A stretch of DNA of 64,000 nucleotides from an uncultured Paraprevotella sp. (GTDB taxonomy: Bacteria; Bacteroidota; Bacteroidia; Bacteroidales; Bacteroidaceae). The stretch is from contig CALULQ010000011.1 in assembly GCA_944321525.1 (NCBI GenBank), forward strand, positions 32,217 through 96,216, in the 5' to 3' direction. The notes below the pieces were generated by a model that worked only from the letters and a program-made list of their open reading frames with translations, ran no database searches and had not been told where the DNA came from. Below are positions 53,984-63,673 of the stretch, one piece after another. A program made the translations under genes and the position numbers. Positions within the stretch are counted from its first letter, which is position 1; the number at the start of each line of letters is the position of its first letter.

Positions 53984-55450
53984 ATGGCAACAAAATCAAG
54001 CATACATATCAAGCCCTGCAGAGTCACATCAAGCGGGGCTCATAACCGGAGAACTGCCGAGTACATGCGCAATATCGGCAAGTCTCAAATCTACATCGTG
54101 CCCGAACTTACTGCCAGTAACGAGCAGTGGATAAACCCGGGCTTCGGCAACCCCGACCTGCAGGCGCACTATGACTACATCAAGCGGATGGTCAAGGAAA
54201 AGACAGGACGTGCGATGCAGGAAAAGGAGCGTGAACGAAAAGGCAAGAACGGGAAAGTCACCAAGGTGGCTGGATGTTCGCCAATCCGTGAGGGCGTGTT
54301 GCTCATCAGACCGGACACGACACTGGCAGATGTACGCAAGTTTGGCGAGGAGTGCCGGAGACGCTGGGGCATCACTCCGCTCCAGATCTTCCTGCACAAG
54401 GACGAGGGACACTGGCTGAACGGTCAGCCGGAAACGGAAGACAGGGAGAGTTTCAAAGTCGGCGAAAGATGGTTCAAGCCGAATTACCATGCCCATATCG
54501 TTTTTGACTGGATGAACCATGACACAGGCAAGAGCCGGAAGCTCAATGACGAGGATATGACAGAAATGCAGAATCTGGCATCCGACATACTTCTGATGGA
54601 GCGTGGGCAGTCAAAGGCTGTTACAGGCAAGGAACATCAGGAGCGGAACGATTTTATCATTGGGAAGCAGAAGGAGGAAATGAAGCGGCTTGATGCCACA
54701 AGGCAATACCGGGAACATCAGCTGGAAATGGCAAATCAGAAGATGCAGGAAACTGAAAGCATTACCAACGCCCTTATCGAAAAGGCAAATGAAAAGGAAC
54801 GACAGAGTGAAGACCTTGACAGGGCTATCAGCGAGAAACGCTCCAGACTGAACAAGGAAAAAGGAAGCGAACTTCTGAACGCCGCTGTCGGCTGGGCTAC
54901 CGGAAAATCGAAAGCCCTGAAAAATGAAATAGAGGATTTGCACTGTGAGATTTCCACGCACGAGGAAACCATTGAACGGTTGCAGGATAAAATCCAGACC
55001 ATACAGAACGACCACAGCCGTGAACTGATGCAACTGGAGGCCAAACACCGGTCCGAACTGAACCGCAAGGAAACGGAACATGCACAGGAAACTACGAGAC
55101 TCAAGAACCGGATTGCATGGCAAAGCCATATTATTGGCTGCCTCAGTTTCCTGCTGCTAAAAACAAGCGACATCTTCCGTAAGGCGGTACACAGTATCAT
55201 CCGTTTTGCCCGTGATTATTACAAGTCCCGTTTTGACACGGAACAGGTATCTGACATCAAGAACGCCCTTAACCTGTTCGGGGATGACAGACAATCACAT
55301 CAGGCGGCAGGGGATTTCCTGTACTTCACTGCCAGGCAAAAGGGTGAATTTGACAACCGGGAGCAAATCAAAGCCAGACGGGAGGTTGACAATGTGGTGG
55401 AAGGGAATTATGACCAGCAGCAGAAAAGAGGTTTTTCGATGAAAAGATAA
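53984..55450 (+). CDS. MobV-like relaxase
   Basis: A 488-residue relaxase. The N-terminus (SIHIKPCRVTSSGAHNRRTA) and the motif NYHAHIVFDWMNHDTGKSRK, an HxH metal-binding site, followed by LNDEDMTEMQNLAS, are those of MobV/Pre-type proteins. A long coiled coil (residues 225-385) and a C-terminal part with a hydrophobic stretch (SHIIGCLSFLLLKTSDI) follow. It nicks and covalently binds oriT to start mobilization with a helper conjugation system. The region just upstream is rich in inverted repeats. Confidence 0.85.
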   Translation: MATKSSIHIKPCRVTSSGAHNRRTAEYMRNIGKSQIYIVPELTASNEQWINPGFGNPDLQAHYDYIKRMVKEKTGRAMQEKERERKGKNGKVTKVAGCSPIREGVLLIRPDTTLADVRKFGEECRRRWGITPLQIFLHKDEGHWLNGQPETEDRESFKVGERWFKPNYHAHIVFDWMNHDTGKSRKLNDEDMTEMQNLASDILLMERGQSKAVTGKEHQERNDFIIGKQKEEMKRLDATRQYREHQLEMANQKMQETESITNALIEKANEKERQSEDLDRAISEKRSRLNKEKGSELLNAAVGWATGKSKALKNEIEDLHCEISTHEETIERLQDKIQTIQNDHSRELMQLEAKHRSELNRKETEHAQETTRLKNRIAWQSHIIGCLSFLLLKTSDIFRKAVHSIIRFARDYYKSRFDTEQVSDIKNALNLFGDDRQSHQAAGDFLYFTARQKGEFDNREQIKARREVDNVVEGNYDQQQKRGFSMKR

Positions 55451-55503
55451 TACCTTTATCTTATAATCCTCGCTTCAGGAGTAACGATAGAAATCAGTGC
55501 AGG

Positions 55504-56271
55504 TTATTTGAATAGCAAATTAAATAATCCGCCACCGATATCAATACCCAATTTGTTGCCTTTATACTGAAAATACGGAGCTACTATCGGAAGCGTTTTC
55601 GTTTTATGCAACGGAAAATCGGTATGGCTTCTGACGCCGAAATCCATCCCCCAGTTGGGAATGATGTCATAGGAAACGAATCCCCCGTAATTCGAGGAAT
55701 TGAAAGGAGAAGAAAGAATGAAAGAGTATGAGGCAAATGTGTTTAGACGAATTTTCTCGTTGACGGGATATGTCAATAGCCCGGACAATCCCAATAGCTG
55801 ACTCTCGCGTCTGGGGACACTCCATTTTACGGTATATGCCTGCAAGTTGAATGACCAGCAACCGGGAGAATACACATATCCGATACCTGCATAGTTCATT
55901 GTTCCCAAGCCGATGAAGTTTTCCTGCCTGCCTATGCCGTAAAAATAGCCGGAAGGATAGCTTTTAATGATACCGGAAGTAGAATATTCCCCCTCATGCA
56001 AAGGCGATTTGTCGGTAGGGAATGTCGGATTATAAGGGTTCTGCACGTCAAATGTTATCCGGGACGGGCAACTGCCGGAAGAAAGATCAACCGCTTTCCG
56101 TATATCCAAAGGCTTTGGGGTAATGCTTCTTTCGTTATGAGGCGAAGTATTTCCTTCCTGAACGGAAACCTTGACAGTGTCACGCGACACTTGAATTTCC
56201 TGACCGTAAGAAGCGGCTTTATTAAGAAAAAGGGAAATCACAATAAAACAAGTAAATACTTTCCTGCTCAT
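55504..56271 (-). CDS. Outer-membrane beta-barrel protein, unknown function
   Basis: A 255-residue protein with a signal peptide (FTCFIVISLFLNKAASYGQ) and a C-terminal barrel of alternating residues (GIGYVYSPGCWSFNLQAY, SYDIIPNWGMDFGVRSHTD, GNKLGIDIGGGLFNLLFK, ending in an aromatic residue as outer-membrane proteins do). The first 70 residues are a flexible region. It lies at the far end of the cargo with a 325-base gap to the lipoprotein gene. Function unknown. Confidence 0.75.
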   Translation of the reverse strand: MSRKVFTCFIVISLFLNKAASYGQEIQVSRDTVKVSVQEGNTSPHNERSITPKPLDIRKAVDLSSGSCPSRITFDVQNPYNPTFPTDKSPLHEGEYSTSGIIKSYPSGYFYGIGRQENFIGLGTMNYAGIGYVYSPGCWSFNLQAYTVKWSVPRRESQLLGLSGLLTYPVNEKIRLNTFASYSFILSSPFNSSNYGGFVSYDIIPNWGMDFGVRSHTDFPLHKTKTLPIVAPYFQYKGNKLGIDIGGGLFNLLFK

Positions 56272-56596
56272 AAAATGATAATTTTATAGGGTGTTCAGTT
56301 TGATGTTCCAGTTTTTGCATTAAAAAATGAGTCGTTCGTTTTCTAATGCATTGATAACCAAATAATATGTGACATTCAATAAGATTATAATGCATTTTTA
56401 GAGTGTAAAAATCAATATAGCAAAGCATTTGATTCTACCTTTATGTCAGGGTTTTACAAACGAATAAAATGTTAAATTTGCAATAAAATAAGAACGTGAA
56501 ACTGGACACCCTAATAATTTTAATATTCGGGACGAACATTTGGCTATATCAGAGATTCGTCCCGAATGATTGGTGAATAATCCGGTTCAATAAGGA
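56272..56596. other. AT-rich intergenic region in the cargo
   Basis: 325 bases between two minus-strand genes. AT-rich; a plus-strand TAAATTTG lies at 56473 but no gene follows it. A minus-strand promoter for 55504-56271 is likely within it, yet no box is certain. Confidence 0.4.
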
Positions 56597-57433
56597 TTAC
56601 AATTGCACGGTCATTATTCCGCAGTTTTCTTCACCGGTACCGCGAGTCCACATATACAATTTCGCTCCATTTGGGAAAGGATTGCCCAAAATCATAATGT
56701 CATGCCCGCTTTTCACTTCTTTGCCAAATTGTACAGGGCCGTTAGGCGTGTATTTCCAATAGTACGCAGTCGTATATTCCACCCAGCCCCATAAAATTTT
56801 TTTAGACGCATTTACACGGATAGCCTGTTGGTTTCCTCGCATACCAATCTGTGCGGTGAACTTTCTTTTCTTCGTTTTCACGTGAACCCTGTTTATGCCA
56901 TTTTCAATCGTGACGCCCAACGGGACAGGATAAAGTAAAGAAAGTTCTTTTTTATATCCGTCATAATTTTCAAACTCCTTCATGTTCTTTCTCTCACCGG
57001 CGATACATACAAACCCTTCTGGATTCAATGTGATTGCCTTGCTAACATTCAATACCGGCATATATATCGACAAATCGGTGCTGTCCTTGTCGTTGAATAT
57101 AAAATCGGTCTGGCAGGCAGCCTTAATGGATTCATATTCTTCCTTGCATGTGGCGTTCAATATCTGTCCTAAGGCTTCGCTGTGCATCCTGTACATGGAG
57201 GTGAAGCCTTTCTGTCCGGATTCCCATTGCAGAAGTTCCTCATCGGACAACGTGCTCAAGGAATCGAGCAAGGCATTGTATTCCTCCTCGCTGGAAAAGG
57301 AAAGAATATTTTCATGCAAACTTCTGGAAGTTGGGAGGTTTTCCTTATCCATCGGATTGTTCACTATATCATCAGAACTGCATGATGATAAGACAGCCAC
57401 TGCCAAAGCAAGGCTAAAAAGCGTTTTTCTCAT
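56597..57433 (-). CDS. Surface or periplasmic lipoprotein of the cargo cluster
   Basis: A 278-residue lipoprotein: signal MRKTLFSLALAVAVLSSC with a lipobox, then SSDDIVNN, an acidic start that is used as an export signal to the surface in Bacteroidetes. The body has a helical part (EEEYNALLDSLSTLSDEELL) and a beta-rich C-terminus (KILWGWVEYTTAYYWKYTPN, then NCGIMTVQL). Short gap (26 bases) to the OMP gene upstream, so it is coexpressed. Unknown role; a ligand-binding or effector protein is possible. Confidence 0.75.
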   Translation of the reverse strand: MRKTLFSLALAVAVLSSCSSDDIVNNPMDKENLPTSRSLHENILSFSSEEEYNALLDSLSTLSDEELLQWESGQKGFTSMYRMHSEALGQILNATCKEEYESIKAACQTDFIFNDKDSTDLSIYMPVLNVSKAITLNPEGFVCIAGERKNMKEFENYDGYKKELSLLYPVPLGVTIENGINRVHVKTKKRKFTAQIGMRGNQQAIRVNASKKILWGWVEYTTAYYWKYTPNGPVQFGKEVKSGHDIMILGNPFPNGAKLYMWTRGTGEENCGIMTVQL

Positions 57434-57459
57434 AATTGAAAAAAATTAATGATTGGTTA

Positions 57460-58086
57460 TTATTTAAACATAGGCACATACAATGATATGCCGAACTCTT
57501 TGTTGTTCTTTGTATTGGAGGAAAAAGCATTGTCATATAACGGCTTGAAGCCATGCTTGTAAGAAGCGGACAATTTCATGCCGTTCTTAAACTCATAGCC
57601 CAAGGCGAGGACTATCGGAAAGTCGAAAACCTTCCCGTCCAAGTTTTCCTTCAATTTATCGGTTTTGAAATAACCGGTTGGCTCAATGCCGATACCGGCA
57701 TACAGTCCGGAACAGATGCGGTAATTGATTGCGCCGTTCAAAGCAAGTCCCCATATCCACGCCTTGTCAGACCACGGAACAACATCGTTTCCATTCAAGT
57801 CGAAGGATTCTGCTTTCCCCTGAACGGCCTTTCCCAACATGGAAACGTCGATCCAAAAGCGTTTGGAAAGATCGAAACTGAACTGGTAACCCAAATTAAA
57901 GCCTACTCCGGGTGTCCATCGGGTTTCGGGGTAGGAAGAGTTGTTCGCCGTTCCCGTACTCATGTAAGCATATCCCGAATATTTTCCCAAATGTCCGTCC
58001 GTCACACCGATGATAATGCCGGATTTTTGTGCAAAGCATCCTATTCCTGCCAGCAGGAAAAGCATTGATAAAATTGTCTTTTTCAT
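57460..58086 (-). CDS. Outer-membrane beta-barrel protein
   Basis: A 208-residue protein with a signal peptide (MKKTILSMLFLLAGIGCFAQ) and a small barrel of about eight strands: RWTPGVGFNLGYQFSFDLSK, LYAGIGIEPTGYF, FPIVLALGYEFKNGMKLSAS, and FGISLYVPMFK at the end with terminal F/K residues. The type resembles OmpX/OmpW-like or porin-family barrels. It lies 16 bases downstream of the DUF4249 gene, in the same operon. Ligand or function unknown. Confidence 0.8.
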   Translation of the reverse strand: MKKTILSMLFLLAGIGCFAQKSGIIIGVTDGHLGKYSGYAYMSTGTANNSSYPETRWTPGVGFNLGYQFSFDLSKRFWIDVSMLGKAVQGKAESFDLNGNDVVPWSDKAWIWGLALNGAINYRICSGLYAGIGIEPTGYFKTDKLKENLDGKVFDFPIVLALGYEFKNGMKLSASYKHGFKPLYDNAFSSNTKNNKEFGISLYVPMFK

Positions 58087-58102
58087 TTTTCTTTATTATT
58101 AT

Positions 58103-59083
58103 TTAGTTTTCCTGTAAATTGTCTATCCATTCCGTCTGGAACATCCTGCATCCTCCCACGACACCTATCCCGTTTATGACATTGGTGTAAGTAGAGCGTA
58201 TGGGAGCCAGTTCAGAGTTTCCAAGCCCGTTGTTTTTCTGGTCGTTCAGTGATTTCAGATACCTGTAAAACTCTTCCGAAAGGCTGTACAGGCTGATTCT
58301 GTATTTCACTTGGCGTTTGATATGTTCGGTTCCGTCAGGGGTTATGAAGTCGTCTTCATAGTCTGCCTCGTAATTGGTATTCAGACGAACCGTGTAGCTT
58401 TTCCCTTTAATTTTCGTATCGTCCCAGTAATACAAATTCCGGTAGAACCCGTTTTCAATCATCAGGATATCGTCTAACCCGGAAGATGTATTCAGCAGAG
58501 GTTCGTCGTCCAAGTTCAACGCGAGGGTACTGCTTTCTTCCGAATACTTGCCATCGTTCCAGAACAGTTGTTTACGCTCCACCTTCAACGCATAATAGTC
58601 TTTTGTCAGCGCATTGTCTGTAAAGCCTATCCGAAACTGAAGCAGGTTCGGTTCACCGTCTTTGAGAGCCAATTTGATTGATGTCAAAGGGAATCGGGAC
58701 GGGACAACCGTAGCGGATGAAACCGCTTTCATTCTTTCTGCCGCTGCGGTTATGTTGACCTTGTCGCCATCTTCATACGCCTTTACCGCGTAATAGCTTT
58801 GGGCGGGGACTCCCGGTATGGAATCGTCCGTCCATGCAAGGGGTACCGCTTCACCGTTTACGGACAGGTGGACGTCCGCTCCCTTCAGTCCCCGGACGAG
58901 CTCACCTTTCTGACTGACGGGAAGGCTGCGTGAAAGGTGGACTACCGTTGTGTCGCCGCTTCCCGGATAGCTGTATAGCACCAGTTTGGGGGAAGCGCCC
59001 ACATCGTCCAGTTCAAAATGATAGGTACAGGACGAAAGTAAGCCGATATACACGGGCAGTAATATATGATATAAATGTTTCAT
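58103..59083 (-). CDS. DUF4249 lipoprotein
   Basis: The start is taken at 59083 (MKHLYHILLPVYIGLLSSC), a lipoprotein signal with the lipobox LSSC; the longer frame is upstream of it. The body fits DUF4249 (LVLYSYPGSGDTTVVHLSRS, ADVHLSVNGEAVPL, TVRLNTNYEADYEDDF), a family nearly always paired with a TonB receptor, as here (4-base gap). The pair is thought to take up or sense an unknown substrate; the sugar partner SusD is not present. Membrane anchored in the outer-membrane inner leaflet or at the surface. Confidence 0.85.
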   Translation of the reverse strand: MKHLYHILLPVYIGLLSSCTYHFELDDVGASPKLVLYSYPGSGDTTVVHLSRSLPVSQKGELVRGLKGADVHLSVNGEAVPLAWTDDSIPGVPAQSYYAVKAYEDGDKVNITAAAERMKAVSSATVVPSRFPLTSIKLALKDGEPNLLQFRIGFTDNALTKDYYALKVERKQLFWNDGKYSEESSTLALNLDDEPLLNTSSGLDDILMIENGFYRNLYYWDDTKIKGKSYTVRLNTNYEADYEDDFITPDGTEHIKRQVKYRISLYSLSEEFYRYLKSLNDQKNNGLGNSELAPIRSTYTNVINGIGVVGGCRMFQTEWIDNLQEN

Positions 59084-59087
59084 GCAC

Positions 59088-61652
59088 TTAAAATTTGAGG
59101 GTATAACTAAACGAGGGTATAATCGGGAAAATGCCAAATCCCTTACCCCTGAAACCGCCGTCGGGCAGACGCTCTATCCGGGTATAAAACGCATTCATAC
59201 GGCAATAGGCGTTATAAATGCTGACGTTCCAGATACGCTCGAATCCCCTTTTGGTAGTACGCCGGAAATTGACACCCAAATCGAGCCGATGATATGCCGG
59301 GAGCGTGATGTTGTTCGGTTTCTCGTAAACCAGTTCCGGTTCGCCTGAATCCGGTATGCCCGGAAAAGACGGCCCGTTTACATACTGGTTCGGGACGGTG
59401 GCACAGTCGCCGCTACGGTAAACCCATGCGGCGTAGGCATCTATACGGTCATTGAACTTATGCCGGTAGGCGATGTTCAGTTTATGCCGGTTGTCGAACT
59501 TGCTGGAATACCAGCCGGGATAAAAATCAGTAAACTTTTGCAAGCTCCATGAAAGCGTATATCCTGCTTCGATGACATTGTAACGGTCTTTGTATGCCAA
59601 TGACAATTCTACGCCGTAAGACTTTCCCTTGCCGGTCTTGACCAGATTGTCCCAGTTCTCGGCAGGAAGCATCAGGCTGTTGCCCCCGTCGTATTCCAGC
59701 AGTTGGCTTGTGGTACGGTAATATCCTTCCACGTTCAAACTGATATGCCAAGGCAACTCCGTATATATCCCGGCTGCCACTTGCCTTGAACGCATGGGAC
59801 GAACTTTGCGTGTGGAAGGAACCCAACTGTCTGTCGGCAGGTTCAGATAGGTGTTTGACAGTTGGTGCGCAAATTGGCTCATTTCCGTATAGGACACTTT
59901 CATCGTGGCTTTTTCCGAGCATTGGTAACTCATGGCCAGTCTTGGCTCCAAGGAATGGTACATCTTTCCGTCTGTCTGATAAAGGGTGTAATGCAGTCCC
60001 GCGTTTAATTTCGCCTTAGAGGAGAGCCGCATTTCATCTTCCGCATAAAAAGCGACCTCATTACCCTTATAGCTGCTTGCACTTTCTGTCAATAAGGTAT
60101 CCCTGTCCGTCCAGTTACTGGAAGCCGTGCTTTGCGGATGATATATGTGATGCAGATAATTGCTGCCAAAGCGTATATGATGATTCGTGCTGGGACGGTA
60201 GTCGAACTCCATGCGGTATCCCATGTCGTCGATCGTGGAATGGTTGGACCGTTCCATTCCCGTCATGGAAGTTTGTTCCCCGTCGGAAAAGAAACGGCTG
60301 CCTTCCACATAATCATACATGGATATATTGCGTGAATAGACACCGGTGAAACTGCCGGACAACTTCGGGGCGATTTGACAGTTCCACGTCAAAGCCGTAG
60401 TCAGGTTGCCCCATTGGACCTTGAAATCGGAGTCGTAATGTTCCCCGTCTTCGAACGTCTGCCGGGCTTTTGTCTTCAGCAGGTCATTTCCGGAATACAC
60501 GCTAAGGGACAGTTTATTATTGTCCGAAAAACGGTGGGTGATTTTCCCGTTGATGTCGTGAAAGGCATAGCGCACGTTCTTTTTGTCATCGGGATTGGAA
60601 CGGTTGAGCAGGAAGAATGCCGGAGCTGTGAAAAGATCCACCCAACTTCTTCTCATGGCTATGTTGAACGAGGTCTTGTCTTTTATGATCGGGCCTTCAA
60701 ACTGGACTCTGCCGTCGAGCAACCCCAAGGAGAAAGTCCCGTGAAACTCCTTCATGTTCCCCTCTTTGGTGCGTACATCCACTACGGAAGAAAGTCTGCC
60801 GCCGTAACGTGCCGGGAAACCGCTTTTATAGAAATCCACGTTTTTGATAATATCCGTATTGAAAGCGGAGAACAGCCCGCCCAAATGGTTGATCTGGTAA
60901 AGCGGTGTTCCGTCCAGCAGAAAAAGGTTCTCATCGTTCTTGCCTCCGTGTACATACATGCCGGAAAGCAGCTCCGTTCCGGAAGCCACACCGGGAATAT
61001 TCTGGAGGGTCTTTACCAAGTCCGGTGAACTAAGCAGCGAAAACTCCGTATTCAACTGTTCCGAGGTCAGCGACACTTTGCCGGTCTGTGTCGTGCGGAG
61101 GGGAGCGTTCAAGTCTGCAACCACTACTACTTCTTTCAGCGAAGTATTGCTTTCTTTCAGGTAGATGACACCGTTGTAATTGGATGTCAAATCCACTTCC
61201 TTCACCACATCCTGATAACCTATATAAGAGAAACGAAGTTTGTGTTTCCCCTCCGGCAGCGTGATACTGAAGAAGCCATGTGCGTTGCTCAGTGTGCCTT
61301 TCAGGGTATTCAGGTCAAGGATGGTTACATTGATGAGCGTTTCCCCGCTGTCTTCGCACACATATCCGGAAAAGGTATAGTTGTTCGGACGGAACAGCAG
61401 GACGTATTCGTCGCGGATTTCCCATTTTATGCCGATGCCGCCAAAAATCCTTTCCAAGTTTTCCTTCAAAGAATTTCCTGCCAAAGGAAAGGATTGGGGT
61501 TTGGTAGTCACCAAGGATGAGTCATATACGAAAGTTATGTCGTACATTTCCTGCATCAGGTCGATAGCTTTTTTCATTTCCGTCATATACTGTTGTTGAG
61601 CTTTGACACTCATACATACACAGAATAGGAACAAGGTCAGTACGATTCTCAT
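59088..61652 (-). CDS. TonB-dependent receptor with N-terminal STN signalling domain
   Basis: An 854-residue outer-membrane receptor. Order: signal (MRIVLTLFLFCVCMSVKA), STN domain (DLMQEMYDITFVYDSSLVTT, KENLERIFGGIGIKWEIRD), carboxypeptidase-regulatory-like beta domain (YTFSGYVCEDSGETLINVTI), plug (LVKTLQNIPGVASGTELLSG), and a barrel ending FSYTLKF with a terminal phenylalanine. The STN domain contacts the FecR anti-sigma, so ligand binding would trigger the sigma factor. Its ATG overlaps the FecR stop (ATGA). Confidence 0.93.
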   Translation of the reverse strand: MRIVLTLFLFCVCMSVKAQQQYMTEMKKAIDLMQEMYDITFVYDSSLVTTKPQSFPLAGNSLKENLERIFGGIGIKWEIRDEYVLLFRPNNYTFSGYVCEDSGETLINVTILDLNTLKGTLSNAHGFFSITLPEGKHKLRFSYIGYQDVVKEVDLTSNYNGVIYLKESNTSLKEVVVVADLNAPLRTTQTGKVSLTSEQLNTEFSLLSSPDLVKTLQNIPGVASGTELLSGMYVHGGKNDENLFLLDGTPLYQINHLGGLFSAFNTDIIKNVDFYKSGFPARYGGRLSSVVDVRTKEGNMKEFHGTFSLGLLDGRVQFEGPIIKDKTSFNIAMRRSWVDLFTAPAFFLLNRSNPDDKKNVRYAFHDINGKITHRFSDNNKLSLSVYSGNDLLKTKARQTFEDGEHYDSDFKVQWGNLTTALTWNCQIAPKLSGSFTGVYSRNISMYDYVEGSRFFSDGEQTSMTGMERSNHSTIDDMGYRMEFDYRPSTNHHIRFGSNYLHHIYHPQSTASSNWTDRDTLLTESASSYKGNEVAFYAEDEMRLSSKAKLNAGLHYTLYQTDGKMYHSLEPRLAMSYQCSEKATMKVSYTEMSQFAHQLSNTYLNLPTDSWVPSTRKVRPMRSRQVAAGIYTELPWHISLNVEGYYRTTSQLLEYDGGNSLMLPAENWDNLVKTGKGKSYGVELSLAYKDRYNVIEAGYTLSWSLQKFTDFYPGWYSSKFDNRHKLNIAYRHKFNDRIDAYAAWVYRSGDCATVPNQYVNGPSFPGIPDSGEPELVYEKPNNITLPAYHRLDLGVNFRRTTKRGFERIWNVSIYNAYCRMNAFYTRIERLPDGGFRGKGFGIFPIIPSFSYTLKF

Positions 61653-62452
61653 TGTTTCTTCTTCTCTATCTTTACATTCAATACTTTTTCTATAATCTCG
61701 ATAATCTCATCCAAGTTTTTGTCCTTGAAATTAGCTGTCAGCCGTTTGTCTGTCTTATTGGCAACCAGCTTTACCTTGTAGAACTTCGACAATTCTTCAA
61801 GCACTTTGGGCAACGGGGTATTGTCGAAAATGAAGCTGCCCGTTTTCCGTTCTTTGATTACCTGTACGTCCGGTTGTTCTTCCGTTACTTGCGCTGCCAT
61901 GCCTCCGGTCAGTATCACGGCGTCCGGTTGCCCGATTGCTGAGAACTGCACCTTTCCCGATGTTACTTGCACGATAGCTGTGTCTGCACGGCTCTCATCG
62001 ACGGTAAAGACAGTACCCAATACCCTGACTTGGGACAGTTTCCCTTCTACCGTAAACGGGTGGGCATTGTCATGCTTGACAGAAAACGCGACTTTTCCTT
62101 CCATGTGAACCTTGCGGCTGGATTTCCGGTAATCTTTTGCGTGGAAACGGACGGAAGAATGCGGGAACAGAGTTATGGAGGAACTGTCCGGGAGCATATA
62201 GTCCACAGGGTGCGAGTAAGCCGTTACCTCCTTCCATGCTCCGTTTTCCCGGAAGCGGGGATAAATAAGGACTGCGACCAGAATGGCTGCCGCTATACCG
62301 GGAAGTATCCACCACAAGCGGAAGGATTTCTGTTCCTGTTCCGGTATCTGGTATTTCTCTTTGAAAGCCTTCGATGCTTTTTGCGTATCCAACTTGTTCT
62401 TCTGATAGTGGCGCAAGACAAAATGAAGGCATTTTTCATCCGTGGTTCTCAT
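61649..62452 (-). CDS. FecR-type anti-sigma/transmembrane regulator
   Basis: A 267-residue protein: N-terminal cytoplasmic segment (residues 1-45), one membrane helix (WWILPGIAAAILVAVLIYP), and a periplasmic FecR domain (DYMLPDSSSITLFPHSSVRF, VRVLGTVFTVDESRA) followed by the secretin/TonB-like domain (FDNTPLPKVLEELSKFYKV). It holds the ECF sigma and passes on the signal of the receptor's STN domain. It lies between the sigma gene and the receptor gene. Confidence 0.92.
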   Translation of the reverse strand: MRTTDEKCLHFVLRHYQKNKLDTQKASKAFKEKYQIPEQEQKSFRLWWILPGIAAAILVAVLIYPRFRENGAWKEVTAYSHPVDYMLPDSSSITLFPHSSVRFHAKDYRKSSRKVHMEGKVAFSVKHDNAHPFTVEGKLSQVRVLGTVFTVDESRADTAIVQVTSGKVQFSAIGQPDAVILTGGMAAQVTEEQPDVQVIKERKTGSFIFDNTPLPKVLEELSKFYKVKLVANKTDKRLTANFKDKNLDEIIEIIEKVLNVKIEKKKQ

Positions 62453-62523
62453 ACTCTTTTATTTTGGTTTTCGTATTAATGACTGGGATTACAGACAAAT
62501 TCACTATGCGGAATTTGTGAATA

Positions 62524-63039
62524 TTAGTTAAATAAGAATGCGTAAACTTTCTGTGTCCCTTCCCGTATCAGTCGGAGTGCCTTGCTGATGTGGTTATCCA
62601 CCGTATTTACGGAAATCTGGAACTTGGCGGCTATCTCCCTGTATTTCATGCCGTCGCGTTTGTTCAGAAGGAATATCTCCCGGCAGCGTTCGGGCAAGGC
62701 ATCAATGGCAGTCCACATCCGCGCTTCCCTGACCGAACGTTCCTCCGCTTCCTCATCGCTCAACGTATCTTCAAAATCGGAAGGAGAAAGATTCGGATCA
62801 TATATCTCTTCTTTCTTCAGATAATCCAGACTGCGGTTGCGGGCAGTCGTATAAAGGTAGGCTTTGACATTTTCTATCTCGGCTCCACTGATACTTAATT
62901 TCTCCCATAGGATAGAAAAACTGTCTTGTACGATGTCTTCTGCAATATCCGTGTCGTGAACATAGTGCAGTACGTACAAGCATAACGGGCGATAATAATA
63001 TTTGAATGTTTCATCTATGTCTATCGTAAATTTATTCAT
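62524..63039 (-). CDS. ECF-family RNA polymerase sigma factor
   Basis: The start at 63039 (MNKFTIDIDETFKYYYRPLC) fits the family; the frame before it lacks conservation. The 171-residue protein has region 2 (DIAEDIVQDSFSILWEKLSI and KAYLYTTARNRSLDYLKKEE) and region 4 (LPERCREIFLLNKRDGMKYR, then FQISVNTVDNHISKALRLI). It should direct transcription of the receptor operon once released by FecR. First gene of the cargo, 71 bases before FecR. Confidence 0.93.
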   Translation of the reverse strand: MNKFTIDIDETFKYYYRPLCLYVLHYVHDTDIAEDIVQDSFSILWEKLSISGAEIENVKAYLYTTARNRSLDYLKKEEIYDPNLSPSDFEDTLSDEEAEERSVREARMWTAIDALPERCREIFLLNKRDGMKYREIAAKFQISVNTVDNHISKALRLIREGTQKVYAFLFN

Positions 63040-63249
63040 GCAAATAGGGTTATTGTTCTGTGCGTTTATATAAAAAGACGCAAAATAAGGCAAAGTTCAC
63101 TATATTATATTGTTAAAGAAATATAACGTACCCCCCCTCCCATATACGCATAGCGGAAAATATCACGGGGTACCTGCACTTTCCTTTCCGTTTTTCCACA
63201 TTCTTTCTTTTTTCCGTCCTATATCTATCGGAAAATAAAAAATACGTTT

Positions 63250-63673
63250 ATGGAAGAAAAGAAGTTGCGCAAGGTTTATTTGATGGTGGAGTTCGGAAAA
63301 CCTTTTGCGGTAAAAAGGAGATGTATGTAGCCCTCATGGCAGAACCAACTTTTTCGCAGTTCTCCAAGTTCATGCCCGTATCCAAGAAAGACGAGGTATC
63401 GGCTATGAGAACGTTTGTCAAGGACTGCTTCATCGAAGGTGACCACGAACTGGTAAATAATAATTTCCGGTTCCTCTTCGGCTTGATGGGACAACTCACC
63501 GACTTATTATCACCCGCCAGAGCACGCTCATAAATTAATAGAATGTTGGGCGGTACGTGACGACCAGCAACATCCGGCAACAGATGATTTACACGCGTCA
63601 CTACTTTCCCGGCGTCAACCAACATAAGGTGACGGACGAAGAGCCCGAACAACTTTCGGAAGAAGTACTCTGA
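63250..63673 (+). pseudogene. Decayed small ORFs, phage-like remnant (uncertain)
   Basis: An ORF of 26 codons at 63250 (MEEKKLRKVYLMVEFGKPFA) is cut by a stop; the next frame (63321-63533, MYVALMAEPTFSQFSKFMPV) continues the sense of a single protein and could be joined by a one-base change. A GTG ORF at 63557-63673 (VTTSNIRQQMIYTRHYFPGV) follows. The first resembles small structural proteins of phages in general character, without a firm match. It lies near the right end of the element. Confidence 0.4.

Noticed and set aside
47019..55450. Element 2 ending at the relaxase gene
   Set aside because: The LRR gene continues only at 63829, so the cargo up to 63.8 kb is within the insertion.
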